Shown piece by piece: positions 33,465-44,475 of a stretch of 64,000 bases of DNA. The notes beneath the pieces were generated by a model. That model worked only from the letters and a program-made list of their open reading frames with translations. It had not been told where the DNA came from and did no database searches. The translations under genes and the position numbers were made by a program. Where the stretch lies: contig CM060734.1 in assembly GCA_030704615.1 (NCBI GenBank), positions 12,526,001 through 12,590,000 on the forward strand. The letters are read 5' to 3'. The DNA is from Takakia lepidozioides (taxonomy: Eukaryota > Streptophyta > Takakiopsida > Takakiales > Takakiaceae). Numbering within the stretch: position 1 is the first letter of the stretch; every line of letters begins with the position of its first letter.

Positions 33465-34420
33465 TCACTCTGCCATTCGCACTACCGGGAGGGGCTTCAT
33501 CCTGCACAATGGGATTCGTGGAGGAGCCCCATTCCTGAGCAAGTGCGCAATCGAGCTCATAGTGTGGTTCATTGCACTTGTTGTCAATGACAAAAGAGCT
33601 TGGATCCGACCAAGATAGCTGGGGCGGTCAGCATGTGTGCCCATGTAACCCCTCTCGTGTCTTATTTTCCGCATCTGGAAGGCGGGGAGAGATTCGGCTC
33701 TTGTAAGCGGAAATTGAACACCCTTCCTGGTTTGGATGCAGATTCGACGTACAGGGCGGACAGGGACCGGACAACTTCTCCATGCACCTCCTTGAACTAT
33801 CCATCTCAATGAGGTTGGCCACGGGTGACTGGATCTTAGAATGGCCGCTACCAGATGATATCTAACCAGTCGGCTCCAGGGACTAGTCAGGTGCGTAAAA
33901 ACCCTAGGTACCCACTTAGCTAAAAATGCCGAGATTTGAGATTGCGGATCCAACACTCCCAGGCCTCCATGTTTCTTCTTATGACAGATTTGGGCCCAAC
34001 TGACCAAGGCCCTTTTGTTTGAGGAGGTAGTCGTGGCTTCCTAGATGAAGTTCCTCACCAAAGAGTTGATGTGCTTGATAATATAAGACCCAGGAGACCA
34101 CACTAAGGCAATGGACCACGTAGAAGCCAGTAGGATTTGATTAACCACCAGTGCTCTACCCACCACAGTAAGGTGCAATGAACTCCACTATGAGAGTTTC
34201 CTTTTCAGCTTGGTGAGGACAGCTGCAAAACAAGTGCCTTCACTGAGATTGTGTCCAATCTCATGTAGGATCTAATTGAAGAAGAAGGATCCATCGTTGG
34301 GGAGTGAGGAACAAGCAGGCCCAAGGAGTCTTGACTTTTATCCATCAGGTGTCCTAGGCCATTGGCCGCAATTAAGAATAGAAAAGGAGCGAGTAGGCAG
34401 CCCTACCTCATTGATTTGAA
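33465..34420 (-). pseudogene. LINE E: plant L1-type RT end and connection region
   Basis: Minus strand. Near 34390-34340 a frame reads GCLLAPFLFLIAANGL, the RT block after the catalytic YADD-preceding region in plant L1 elements. Then come LTKLKRKLS, VVNQILLASTWSIAL, and in 33465-34007 the ICHKKKHGGLGVLDPQSQ block that precedes the zf-RVT region. Several stops and frame changes. The remaining zf-RVT part probably continues as the separate piece at 35.9-36.4 kb. Confidence 0.75.
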
Positions 34421-34528
34421 CAGAGGAAAAGATTTGGAAAGGACCCGTTTCCTTCCATCAGAGATCAATCCACTACGGAGGAACCTTCATCACAACGCCA
34501 AACCCCTGCATCTCCCACTGTCAATGCA

Positions 34529-35385
34529 ATGGTACTGCGGGAGAAGAACATGCTCCCCAATGTGGTGGGGTCCATGTGCCCTGATGACGTTTGGCACATA
34601 GAACACACCAGTGCTGGGTCTCAAGTGAAATGTTCGGTGCTCCGGGCCACCACATTCGAAAAGTGCACGTCATTCATATCCAGAGCTAGTGCATGGACTC
34701 TGCCTCCGACTTTCTCTGGTTTGTTTCGCCCATACGGGAAAGCAGAGGCAAAGAACCACAAATTATGGTTATGCGTTGACGACTGTGGTAGATGCGTGCG
34801 TGGGACTGTGCGACCATCGGTGGTCGTGAAGCCTTCTCCACCAAGTGTTTGGTTTGTGAAGGTGAGGACAGATCTCACAACTCAGGAGATTGCAATGCTC
34901 GAGGATGTAGGCGTCTCATTTGCATGACAACCCACTGTACATGCAAGTGCTTCAAGTTCTGGCAGTTCTCAAGTGCCTCCTGCAGACGCTCATTTACATC
35001 CAACTAAACGGAATGGAAATCTGGTTCGACGTTTCCCTCCAACCGCAGAACACTTCGGCAAGGTCGAATACGCAAGAATGCTTCAAGCTAGTGTTACGGA
35101 AGTTCCTGATCCGGAGTATGGTCGGGTCTACACAAGATGACATCGAGACAAGACAAATCATACGACATCACTGTTTCGAATTTCCCCAATTGCACCTATC
35201 CGGATTTTGTTGGCATACTTTCAACTAGTTTGGGAAAGAGGGGCAAATTCATACCCTGCAAACAGCTGTATTTCATATTCTTGAAGATGATGGTTTGTGA
35301 TCCCAAGCGCGACATCTTCATTCACCAGGCCACTATGAATTTCAACGAGGTCAACACACTTATGCAGTGGGATATAAGCACATAG
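34529..35385 (+). pseudogene. Unknown-family fragment: WHIE..GS domain followed by SWIM-like motif
   Basis: First part (34529-34927): VWHIEHTSAGSQVKCS, FEKCTS, a FSGLF block, then LWLCVDDCGRCVRGT and MLEDV. After a TGA the same frame continues with PTKRNGNLVRRF. In the next frame (35137-35385) comes SYDITVSNFPNCTYPDF, then FIPCKQLYFIF, a C-x-C...C-x-(H) pattern like a SWIM zinc finger with Gln at the His. The same first domain recurs at 46778-47368 (-) and in part at 37740-37823 (+). Family unknown. SWIM fingers bind DNA or protein and occur in plant MULE-type transposases. Confidence 0.45.
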
Positions 35386-35639
35386 CTATCATCATGTTCA
35401 CTTTGGTCCTCTGCAATTTTCGTTACTGGATTTCATATGAAATGAATCTTGAACTTGATGTCCCTTGGTATATTTGGTACTAGTGCAGCCTACAATTATG
35501 TTGTGCAATGTGTGCCATTTCTTATGTGTAACCGTTGTGAAATAAATGGAATGGATGCGAATGCTTTCACAAGTCGTTTCTGGTTTGTCATTTGTGGTGT
35601 TTTGGTTTCCGGTTTTGATGAATGAATGCCACGGCTATA

Positions 35640-35880
35640 GGCCCCTCGGCTATAGGTGCAATATATTTCTGTTGACATGGCGTCCGCCACGTTGTCCAAA
35701 TGCCACGTCATCTTTTCGACTGCCACGTCAGCAGGCTCTTGCCACGTCAGCTTCATGCTCACGCCACGTCAGCGTGACCCTACGCTCACGCCACATTAGC
35801 TGGTGTGAGCGTACGCTCACGCCACGTCACCATTGTGTGAGCGTACGCTCACACGCTCACGCGGTAGCGTCGTCCAATGA
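35640..35880. repeat. GCCACGTCA cluster and GTGAGCGTACGCTCAC palindromes
   Basis: Five GCCACGTCA words (35701, 35721, 35740, 35761, 35819) and two copies of GTGAGCGTACGCTCAC within 35800-35860. The stretch 35745-35890 is repeated, inverted, at 42595-42720 with a few changes. CCACGT is the core of plant G-box-type elements. Here it is part of a repeat and no gene start is nearby. Confidence 0.75.
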
Positions 35881-35889
35881 AGAAGCTCA

Positions 35890-36405
35890 GCTGGTGGCGT
35901 TGGAATGGTCTTTCCGGAAATAGAGCATAAAACTTTAATCTCATAAAAATGAGAGCTGGCAAGGAGCTGATCTAGCCGAGAGGCAGACAGGGTTCCATCA
36001 TAATGCACTCTGAAGCAAATACAGGAGATGTTATCTTGAGCACTAGAAATAGCAAGTGCAGCCATAAGTTTAGAGCTGCTGGAAAAACCTATCCATCGGC
36101 AGAAGGAAATTAGATTGGGTTGGGAGAGAAGAGTTGTCCAGCATAAGAGGAGACTGCCCATCACCGTGTCCCGCCAGAGGTAACTCTTCTCAAGGAGAAT
36201 CCCACCAAAGCAGCTGCGGGAGATATGAGCTTGTCCACTACCATATCCCAAAAATGCAAGAGATGAGAAAAACCAGCAGACGCCCAGAAGGTCCAGCGTT
36301 TAGTACAGCAGATGAGATCTTCGGAGTCCCTGTTAAAATAACCAAACAACGGCTGTCTAATCACCTCGTCAAAGGAAGTAGGCTTGGTTCGGGATAAGGT
36401 AGTGT
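35890..36405 (-). pseudogene. LINE C-terminal zf-RVT-like fragment
   Basis: Minus strand, DEVIRQPLFGYFNRDSEDL, then TFWASAGFSHLLHFWDM: the pattern between RT and the C-terminus of plant L1 elements. The downstream half is in several frames. It joins the PPR fragment abruptly at about 36405. Confidence 0.6.
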
Positions 36406-36860
36406 CTCCCTTCATTCAGTAGGCCGACGTGGCTGCATGCAGAAAGAACACAAATAAAGGTGATACTATCCGGCTTCAAGCCTTCCTTGTGCATTACTTC
36501 AAATAGTTGGACGGCCTCCCTATGACAACCATGCTACAAATATCCTACGATCATTGTGTTCCATGCCACCAGATTTTGGTCAGCCATATGGTCAAACACT
36601 CCTTTTGCATCCTCAATGCTGCCACATTTGGCATACATGTCCACCGGGGCAGAATTCAGAATGACATCTGGCACAATTCCCGCTCTGATGATGTCACCAT
36701 GGACCTCTTTGGCCTATCCCAGGGCTGTCAGGCTTGCGCACGCATTGCAAATGCAAATGAATGTCACCCGGTTGGGCTTCACCCCTTCCCACATCATTTG
36801 GTCATACGTCTCCAAAGCATCCATCCCACACCCATGTTGGGCATCCTGAATAGAGTATGG
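36405..36860 (-). pseudogene. PPR fragment
   Basis: Minus strand, about four repeats: ALETYDQMMWEGVKPNRVTF, ICNACASLTAL, VDMYAKCGSIEDAKGVFDHM, LVAWNTMIVGYL, and CVLSACSHVGLLNEG. Two stops. It is a relative of the 6.2-8.9 kb pseudogene (same repeat words), not an adjacent exon. Confidence 0.8.
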
Positions 36861-37002
36861 ACCAAATTCGTGGTCACGTGTGCAGTCTTGGTTCCCCTGT
36901 AGTCACATTCCAAGCTTAGTTACTTCCACAGGTTCAGCCAAGAAGAAAATGAGTTAAACAGTGGATGAGGATTGCATTTCACTTACTTGTTGATGTCATG
37001 CA

Positions 37003-37524
37003 TTGCCGTCAGAAGTTGGGTTTTGCGTTGGACATTGCAAGTGCATGAATACTTCTTGCCCTCGCCTGAGAAATAGCTCTAAACCAAACAAAAGTGAGTG
37101 GGAAGGGGTGCCCCTGAATCCTTACACACCAGGGCTTGCCCCTCCCAAGACCAATACTTTTGTGTGCAGGTTCTGCAAACTTGCCCCGTCTTGTGTTTCT
37201 GTGTGTCATACTCATATGTACCAGGTGGCACACCGGTGCAAGACAATGACTCGTGCCTGCATTCATATGGGTACACACGAGCATCATGTGTCAAAGGGAA
37301 GTTGCAGGGATAGCGTAGACATCGCTAGAAATCTTCTGAAGCAAGAGTTCCACAATGCCCCTTGTGCAACACCTTTGACTATAGCCCTTGCAGCTAGCAA
37401 GGCATTCCTGGAAAAACACATACTGGGTGAAGGGGATGCGACACAACCAATGGTGGATGCAGATTCGCTTGATGCAATGATGGACCATTTCTCCGTGTTG
37501 AGCTCTCCCAATATTCGAAACTGA
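37003..37524 (+). pseudogene. Cys/His-rich domain, unknown family
   Basis: 173-codon frame with CVGHCKCMNTSC, FVCRFCKLAPSCVSVC, then a MTRACIHMGTHEHHVSKGSC block and a helical end (ATPLTIALAASKAFLEKHIL). The Cys/His spacing suggests a zinc-binding unit. No clear start codon (GT/AG context only). It is followed on the same strand by the WHIE..GS start at 37740, so the two may be one gene. I do not recognise the family. Confidence 0.4.
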
Positions 37525-37538
37525 ACACTCCTCCAAGG

Positions 37539-37823
37539 TTGGATGGAGATTCCCATCGCCCGGACAGGGTCAATTTCTCTGTACCAAAGGTGTCTCCGGT
37601 GCAGACTAAGTCATGTGCCCGCCCCTTCCCAGGTGGGTCCTCTTCCAGTGGAACAGGTGCAAATCATGCAAGCACAGCAGCAGGAATCCCATTGGAGGAG
37701 GTGGTGTCCTTGGTGCATGAATCTGATTGCATTGACAGTAAGTGGCATATAGAACGCACCCCACCAGGATCTAGAGTGGCTTGCATGGCAATTCGGACCC
37801 CCTCTTTCAAGAAATGCAAATAA
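37539..37823 (+). pseudogene. Start of the WHIE..GS domain, truncated
   Basis: Codes SDCIDSKWHIERTPPGSRVA and KKCK, matching the starts of the copies at 34529 and 46778-47368. It ends where minus-strand coding sequence (37811-38080) begins. Confidence 0.5.
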
Positions 37824-38080
37824 AAAATATGCAAAGGCGTTGCCTTTCGGATCCAGCACCATTGAGGCCACAACGTAATGCCAGTCCTCTTCTGTGCTGT
37901 GATATTTGGAAATGACGTTCATCCAGGCAAGCAACCTGTGGTTGCCATCCCAGACATGAACGTTTCCCCGAAAAAACCTGGGTCGACAGCCTCTTGCAAA
38001 TGTGAGCCTCAAAAGAGCCCAGCTACTGACAATGGAATCGTCCACCAACACCTATTTTCCACTAGCATCGCTCAAGGACA
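37811..38080 (-). pseudogene. ParB-like exon fragment (DGNHR motif)
   Basis: Minus strand, reading VDDSIVSSWALLRLTFARG, RPRFFRGNVHVWDGNHRLL, AWMNVISKYHSTEEDWHYVV and ASMVLDPKG. A VxDGNHRLxA block after a loop is the hallmark of ParB N-terminal/sulfiredoxin-like folds. A stop lies just upstream and frames diverge at both ends. In bacteria and phages ParB-like domains are often joined to N4/N6 DNA methyltransferases, which matters because such a gene family is present at 47-63 kb. The two are not joined here. Confidence 0.45.
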
Positions 38081-38105
38081 CATAAAACACCCCCGAGCCC
38101 TCTAT

Positions 38106-38890
38106 TTATCCGTGACAAAAATCTTGTTCCAACTTCGTGATATCATTCATGAGGGTTGGCCGAACGACGGATATTGATATCATGCCACAGAGGGGGATCA
38201 TGATCCTTCCTCTTGGTACGCCCATTGACTTGATCACTTGGGCAGAATTTACCTTGGAATACCCCATGAGCTTCGCAGCCCACTCTTCGTAGTAGGGGTC
38301 ATCAATCATCGAACTCCAGGACACCACATCTCGCTCGGCCATATCATCAAACACTCCCTTTGCATCCTCGATACTCCTGCCTTTGGCATACATGTCCATC
38401 ATGGCATTGTTCAGAATGACATATGGTACAATTCCAGCTTTAATGATGTCACCATGGACCTTTCTGCCCCTTTCCAGGGTTTCCAGGCTCGCACACGCAT
38501 TGCAAACACAAATGAACGTGACCCGGTTGGGCGTCACCCCTTCCTACATCATTTGCTCATATGTCTCCAAAGCCTCCATTGCACATCCATGTTGGGCATA
38601 TCCTATGATCATTGCATTCCACAACACCACATTTCGTTCAGCCATATCGTTGAACACTCCCTTTGCATCCTCGATGCTTGCACCTTTGGCATACATGTCC
38701 ACCAGGGCAATTTTCAGGATGACATCTGGTGATGATTTCCAGGATGATTTCCAGCTTTGATGATGTCAGGATGGACCTGCTAGGCTCACGCATGCATTGC
38801 AAATGCAAATGAACGTGACCCGGTTGGGCTTCACCCCTTCTCGCATCATTTGCTCATAGGTCTCCAAAGCCTCCATCCTGCACCCCTGCC
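38106..38890 (-). pseudogene. PPR fragment
   Basis: Minus strand. EGVTPNRVTFICVCNACASL, ILNNAMMDMYAKGRSIEDAK, DMAERDVVSWSSMI and, upstream, a second set with RNVVLWNAMIIGYAQHG and ALETYEQMM. A stop interrupts near 38548. The 3' end (38106-38280) reads a different C-terminus without E or DYW motifs. The upstream end is cut by the repeat starting near 38895. Confidence 0.8.
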
Positions 38891-38894
38891 GTCA

Positions 38895-39685
38895 CTACTA
38901 CGTTTAGGTGGGTCGGAGGGGGGGGGGGTATTGGGGGGGTTTAGCGATGCCTCAACGACCTCCAAATGCCACGCTTAGCGACAAAAATACTTTACGGCGC
39001 CCGGGGCAATCTGCGACGTCGGACAAACGTCGGTCCCGGAACGTCGCAAATTTAGCGACCTCGGGGAATCGCTAGTTACCCCGGACCCCCCGGCCACGGC
39101 TTGCAACGCTGGGAAGACGCAACCCCTATAGAGCGTCGCAACGTTGCGACTCCCAGGAATCGCAACGAAGGCCAAGGGAGGGGGTTCCATGCCTGCATTG
39201 AGGGGACGTTGCAACAACGTCGCACATTTATAAAAATGGCAACGCGACGGAATCGCCTCCACATTGCTACCCGGGACAAGAGTGCCCCCGCCCTTGCGAT
39301 GCGGGGGCATCGCAAATGGGGTCTCAGTTGCCTGGGGGACTGGCGACACCCGGGAATCGCAAGGCTATCACCGCCAGCTTGGGGGGTCGCAAGGCTCCCA
39401 TTGGTGGGGCTGTTCGCTTGCGTCGCAAGCTCCAGGGGTGGGTGTTTTTATCTGTGACACCCGGGAGTTGCCGAGACGTCGCAAGCTCCAGGACGGGGTG
39501 GTTTTATTGCGACGCCTGGGAATTGCTAGGGTGTCTTGGACCCCAGGGGGGCGTCGCAAGGGCATCATGGGGGGGGGGGGGGGGGTTGTTTGGTTTGGGG
39601 TTTTTGTTTCTCGGGGGTCAGGGTGTGCTTCGTGCTTGCAAGAATTGCATGTATTCTAATCTATAGGTCGACCCACCAAATCTAC
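38895..39685. repeat. CpG-dense repeat with short inverted ends, possible MITE-like element
   Basis: Starts CACTACTACG followed by TTTAGGTGGGTCGG; the right part has GGTCGACCCACC near 39666, an imperfect inverse. The interior is rich in GTCGCAA/TTGCGAC and GCGACG words with several poly-G runs. The open frames across it are by-products. The boundaries are approximate. Confidence 0.4.
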
Positions 39686-39784
39686 ATGTCCATTAAGGTT
39701 AGAATGAGGATTGAAATGGCAACTGAAAATATATATACATAAAGCGAGTACTACCTGTACATGTCTCTAACTGGGAACCATCCC

Positions 39785-41796
39785 TCACTCCTCATCACCT
39801 GAGTCACAGGAGTACTCGTCCAAGGAATGCAAGCTACGCTGGGCCTCCACTTTGGAGGATGATGAGGCCGAGTTCGAGATTACATCATCCTTCGAACCAC
39901 CCCCTACTACTGGCTCTCCCCCATCCGGCTGAGCCACTGAACTACCCATCCCCACCCCTACAGATGCACTATCCTCCGTCAATTGTGGCGCCTTGGCCAT
40001 TGAGGCTACAAGGGCCTTCCACCCTTGCGTCTTGGCAAAGTTGTGCTCGACGGCGGAGGGGGGCCTCTCAAACATTTTTTTTCTGCACATGACATACAAA
40101 TGCAATGACAGGTCAGAATTCATGATGGAAGGAGAAGCTAAAAAAGAAGAATGGGTAGGACAAGGGAAAGAACACTTACAAATCGGGTGACAAAACTCTT
40201 GCTTCCGCCGGGGCCCCACTTGTGTGTTGATTCCGCACACTTCTCGAGGCGGGCTGCAGTTGCCGCACGGCCCTCGCGAAGATCTCTTTGTTCAGCTCTT
40301 CCCTCTCCCCTGCAATGAGAGCCTCCCAAGATTTTTGTCCAGTCCCAACAAAGACACCATAAATGTTAATGAACTCCATACCGCAATGAACATGCCTTCA
40401 AAGACGCCAATGACAAAGTAAAGTGCGTCTTACCTTGGTTATTCCATGTGGCATGGTCATTGGTTGGACCCCCGCCTTGAGTGCCTTGCGAATGGTTTGT
40501 CGCACACGGTACCTCTTGTCCTTGAGGTTCTTTCCCACCAGTTCCAAGAGCTTCCCCTCATTCCACTCACCCGGAGATTGGCCCTCAAGTGCTTGCACAA
40601 ATGCTCGCCTATGGTGATGTGATTGGCGTGGCCAATCAAGATGCCAAGGGAACCACCTCGCCACCAAGTCAAAGGCCTGTTTTTTCATGGCCTCCCAACA
40701 CTCACCAATGGGGTCACCAACCTTATTGGTCTCTAAGGGGGGCACCACGATCTTTGGCAAATAAGGGACGCGGGGACCCGAGGTCCTTACCTCGTCCACG
40801 CTCTTCTCAACTACCTCTCCCCTGTCTTTTGTTGCCCCACTCGTGCCCTCCCCTAGCTGCACCTCTCTCCTTCTACGTCTCTTTTTCTTAGGCTCCCTCT
40901 CGTAGGCCCGTCTTTTCCCCTTCCCCTCCACTACTTCCCTACCCTCCTGGATGACTAGGGGAATCTCGGGGGTACGATGTCTCTTCCTCTTCTTCTTACT
41001 ATCCCCACGGGCATGTATCGCCACTGTCCTTGCTTTGTCGGTGGCAAGCCCATTGCCTGCCACAATCGTTGCCACGAATGTGCCAAGCTCCTGAACACAA
41101 AATCCACAAAATTAGAAACAAACCAGAAACAAATGAAAAGCACCAGAAAGAAAACAAGTTGAAGGGAAGTGGCTCACCTTTGCGTCCATGACGCCAACGT
41201 TGCCTTCGGTCCCCGCTTGTGGTGCAGCCCGCATAAGGCCCTCTCGGAATAAGGGTGGAAGTTTGTCCCATGCACTCAATAGGCTCGCAGGCGGCACCCC
41301 AAAGTCCAGGGTCTTCTTCGTTGACCGTTCAGGCGACGAACTAGTTCACAAGGGGCCCTCCAAAGCTAGTGTCTCCCTCTCCTCTTCCCCCTCCCTTTCC
41401 CGTGCCCCCCTATTTCCCTCTTCCCTCTTCTTGTCTTCCTCCCTCTTCCTTTCCTCCTCTTTCCACCTCATTGCGGCCTCCTTTGAAGCCTCCCTCTTCT
41501 CCCAAGGTGATGAGGAAAACCCCCCCTTATGAGCCCCCCCCCCCCCCTTTATAAGCCCTCTTGGCTGCAGAACAAGGGGAAAAGGCATTGGTGGTGGGGG
41601 TAAGCTCAAGGTGCCCATACTTGGTGCCAGATCTGAGAATGCGCTTCCCCGCGTAAGTGTCAGGGCCCTCCATCAGCCTGTGGGGTGGCGTTCCAGTCTG
41701 AACATTGGGTGCACCACCCTGAAGTGGAGGCTCATCCTCAGCCTCGACCCTCGAGGGCGTGGAGGCCTCGACGACCTTATGGCTCAGTCCTCTCAC
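39785..41796 (-). CDS. Possible spliced gene, basic nuclear-type protein, unknown family
   Basis: Minus strand. Exon 1 (to 41178) has a Glu/Arg/Lys-rich helix (EERKREEDKKREEGNRG) and LLSAWDKLPPLFREGLM. A GT donor follows MDAK. Exon 2 (41090-40434) starts after TTCAG and codes ELGTFVATIVAGNGLATDKA, the basic stretches KKKRKRHR and KKKRRRRR (nuclear-localisation type) and a conserved-looking block KNLKDKRYRVRQTIRKALKA. A donor GTAAGA follows. Both introns are phase 0. Later exons (about 40345-40190 and 40087-39785) are less certain; the last ends in an acidic Ser-rich tail. A stop near 41345 and a poly-G frame change near 41540 argue for decay or sequence error. Confidence 0.4.
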
Positions 41797-41799
41797 ATA

Positions 41800-42424
41800 G
41801 CCGCCTATCTAGGGCTGGTGAGTTTGGACCAAGCGGTCCATGTCACACGACCTTCAATGACAAAAAGGTTGTCAGGCTTCTCTACCAACACTGTATTCGT
41901 TAAAAGTGGACAATGGCTTGTCCACTTTTATTGTAGGAGAATTGAAATAGCGTATCTCCAATAAGAGGTCGTAGCCGAATGGTGAAATGATATTTGTTTG
42001 TGTCGACTTTGGCTAAAGGTTTTTTTCATTTGCAATAGAATCGTTGATGATAGTTTTGAGTTTACATCAATACCTTATAAGTAAGGTGCGAAGAGTTTTG
42101 TCATCACGGGCATGAAACATTGTAAATTTTAAATCTTTCAATATTTGAGGGTCTTTTATCCATACATCAGACATTCATTTACATTATTACAATATAATAT
42201 GTACATATATTACAAATATATATTTATGAAAATCATAAGGGAGAAACATCCATAAAAGTAGATCATAATGCATCCAAGGATTCCAACCATCTTTTATTTC
42301 ATATATGGCATGTTTGGTTTCCATCCTTTCTATGGAACAACATTTGGGATATCCTTCATCCACTTATCATACTCTTCATCAGTAAAAGGTCTCCAGTTCA
42401 TTGCAGCCTACGTCCCATATCATT
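41800..42424. other. No gene recognised
   Basis: AT-rich sequence without open frames of note. Confidence 0.4.
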
Positions 42425-42594
42425 CTAATTCTGAGTCAGTCTATTAAGCTCTAAGTGAAAACGACGTCCATCATGAGTATATGAAAATCCATCAATTGGG
42501 TTGAGCACCACCGGTTCTCCAAAAATGTTGGCCCCTTCAACACCTCCCGGTATATAGCCAGGATCAGACTCAATCAAGTGTTCATGTTGCTCGT

Positions 42595-42720
42595 GTACCA
42601 ATGACGCAACGGCGTGAGCGTGTGAGCGTACGCTCACACAATGCTGACATGGCGTGAACCTACGCTCACACCAGCTGATGTGGCGTGAGCGTACGGTCAC
42701 GCCGACGTGGCGCTAGGACA
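42595..42720. repeat. Inverted copy of the 35745-35890 repeat
   Basis: Reverse complement matches 35745-35890 along about 125 bases, including GTGAGCGTACGCTCAC and GCCACGTC words. It overlaps the 3' end of the ORF at 42666-44475. Confidence 0.8.
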
Positions 42721-44475
42721 ACCATCGTTACGCTCGCCAGATCACCCTTGAATTCGGTTTTGATAGAGATGGCGTGCGTAGCCAGTTTCTTGTCAATCTC
42801 CGACATTAGGAATTCGTGCCCATGCTTGGAAGTCGATGTTGATTTGATGGTGAGGGAGTTGACAGTGTCGGCCAGTGCTTGGTTGATGTTAGCAACTCTT
42901 AGTCGTTCCAGAATCTCGGCTGCTGGTGGGGTAGCCCCATTGAAACTATTCGTGTGAGGCTCGAATTTGATGAGTCTGTTGATAACTAGGACTAGCGGAC
43001 GGTTGCACCATTGGGCATATACACTAGGGTTCTTGCAGGTGATTAGAGCCATCCCTGTGTGCCGAATTTTCTCCATCCTGTCAATTGAGTTGAAATGAAT
43101 GTGCTCAGCGTTGTCTTTGCCAAAGATGCCATAGAGGGCATCTTCCGTGGCCGATTGTGAATGAAATGGGTTGAGATTTTTTGCCACCGGGGTGAGGGCA
43201 TCACGCTCCGCAATGGCCTCATGTGGTGTTGCAGTGATACCAGTCATACTGGAGCATCGTGTTTGTATTTGTGGTTTGATCAACGTATGCTCAATTCGCA
43301 CCCCTTGTTCTAACATGCATTGTTTGGAGTCTGCTGCAGCAAGATAGATGAAACAGAACTTTGATGCTGGGCCTGTCTTTTGAACCTGTACAATTTTGAA
43401 TTCGTCTCCATGTTGGTGTGTTTCCATGATGAAATGCATGGTTAGCTTGCTGGCTATTTTGCCAAGTAGGATATCACTGGCCAAATAGAGAGAGAGGTGG
43501 TCGGGTGAGGCGGGAAGGTCATATGCCTTTTCAATTTTACCTTGCATCTGCTCCCCGGACGCCATGGTCATGACAAATGTGCGGTTGCCTTGGAGAGGTG
43601 CGATGCCGTCCGTGGCTGGGTGCAGTAGCTCCACCTTGAGAAAGCCGTTCCACATTTTACTCCCGCGCTTGGTGTAGGCTGTGATCGGAGAGTAGAGGAC
43701 CTTGCCAAGTGGGATGTTCATGACTTCAAGGTATTTGTGGGCCCGGTAGAGCGCTTGCTCCTTGGGCATGTCGGTGTCGCTATCAAAGCGAATCAGAATG
43801 TGCGGGGGTGAAGCTGAGAGGCCCGATATGGGGTCAATTTGGGTGCCTTTGGGGAGCTGCGTGAGGGAGAGAAACTGGCCTTCTCGTCCATTGTGCCTCA
43901 CTGAAGGGTAGTGTAGTTGAGGGACGTGCGGGTAAGCCTTGGGGCAGTGGTGCATTTCATGAATTTCTGAGTTGCAGAGGCCGATGCGTTGGAGTTCAAA
44001 CGAGGAGCGGTCCTCAGCAACCAAGGGCAACGCCGAGTCCCTCACATGCTGCTCGAGTGTGGGGTAGCCCATCCAGTATTTGCTGTATGTTGGAGAGAAA
44101 TAGGGAGCCACGATGTGTTGAGGGGCTTGGTGTGCCAGTGCCTTTGGATTTTTTGGAGTCAGCTGGGCTACTGCCAGCCTCGCTGTTGGATTCGCTAGCT
44201 GACCGCTTGGAGTGGGGGGTGGTAGCTGGGAGCTGTACTGACAAGGTGTTTGCAGTTTGAGGTGGGACGCACCGTTTCCCGGGTGTTGTTGCAGACGACG
44301 GGGTGGTGATGGCTTGAATTGCTGGAGTCTGCTCATTGCTGATCTTCGCAGGGCTCTATGTGGAACGGGCCTGATAGGCGTTCTCTGCTGCAAAGAATAA
44401 TTCGTCGGAGGGGTGCATGTCGCTGACATCCATGCCTTCTTTCTGGCGGATGTCCATGTCATAATCCTTATCCAT
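42666..44475 (-). pseudogene. Long ORF resembling a retroelement ORF1, about 600 residues
   Basis: An ATG at 44475 opens an acidic start (MDKDYDMDIRQKEGMDV). After a TAG at 44356 the same frame continues with a Ser-rich, basic segment (SKRSASESNSEAGSS). A frame change near 44060 leads to an uninterrupted frame of about 460 residues to 42666, with YLEVMNIPLGKVLYSPITA, GNRTFVMTMASGEQMQGK, CFIYLAAADSK, a MALITCKNPSVYAQWCNRPL block and a helical end. Alternating strand/helix blocks suggest RNA-binding-type domains. No catalytic motif. I infer an ORF1 of a LINE. A cellular gene is possible. Confidence 0.4.

Noticed and set aside
39101-39666. Gly-rich ORFs in the 38.9-39.7 kb repeat
   Set aside because: Translations of poly-G and CpG words without start context or domains.
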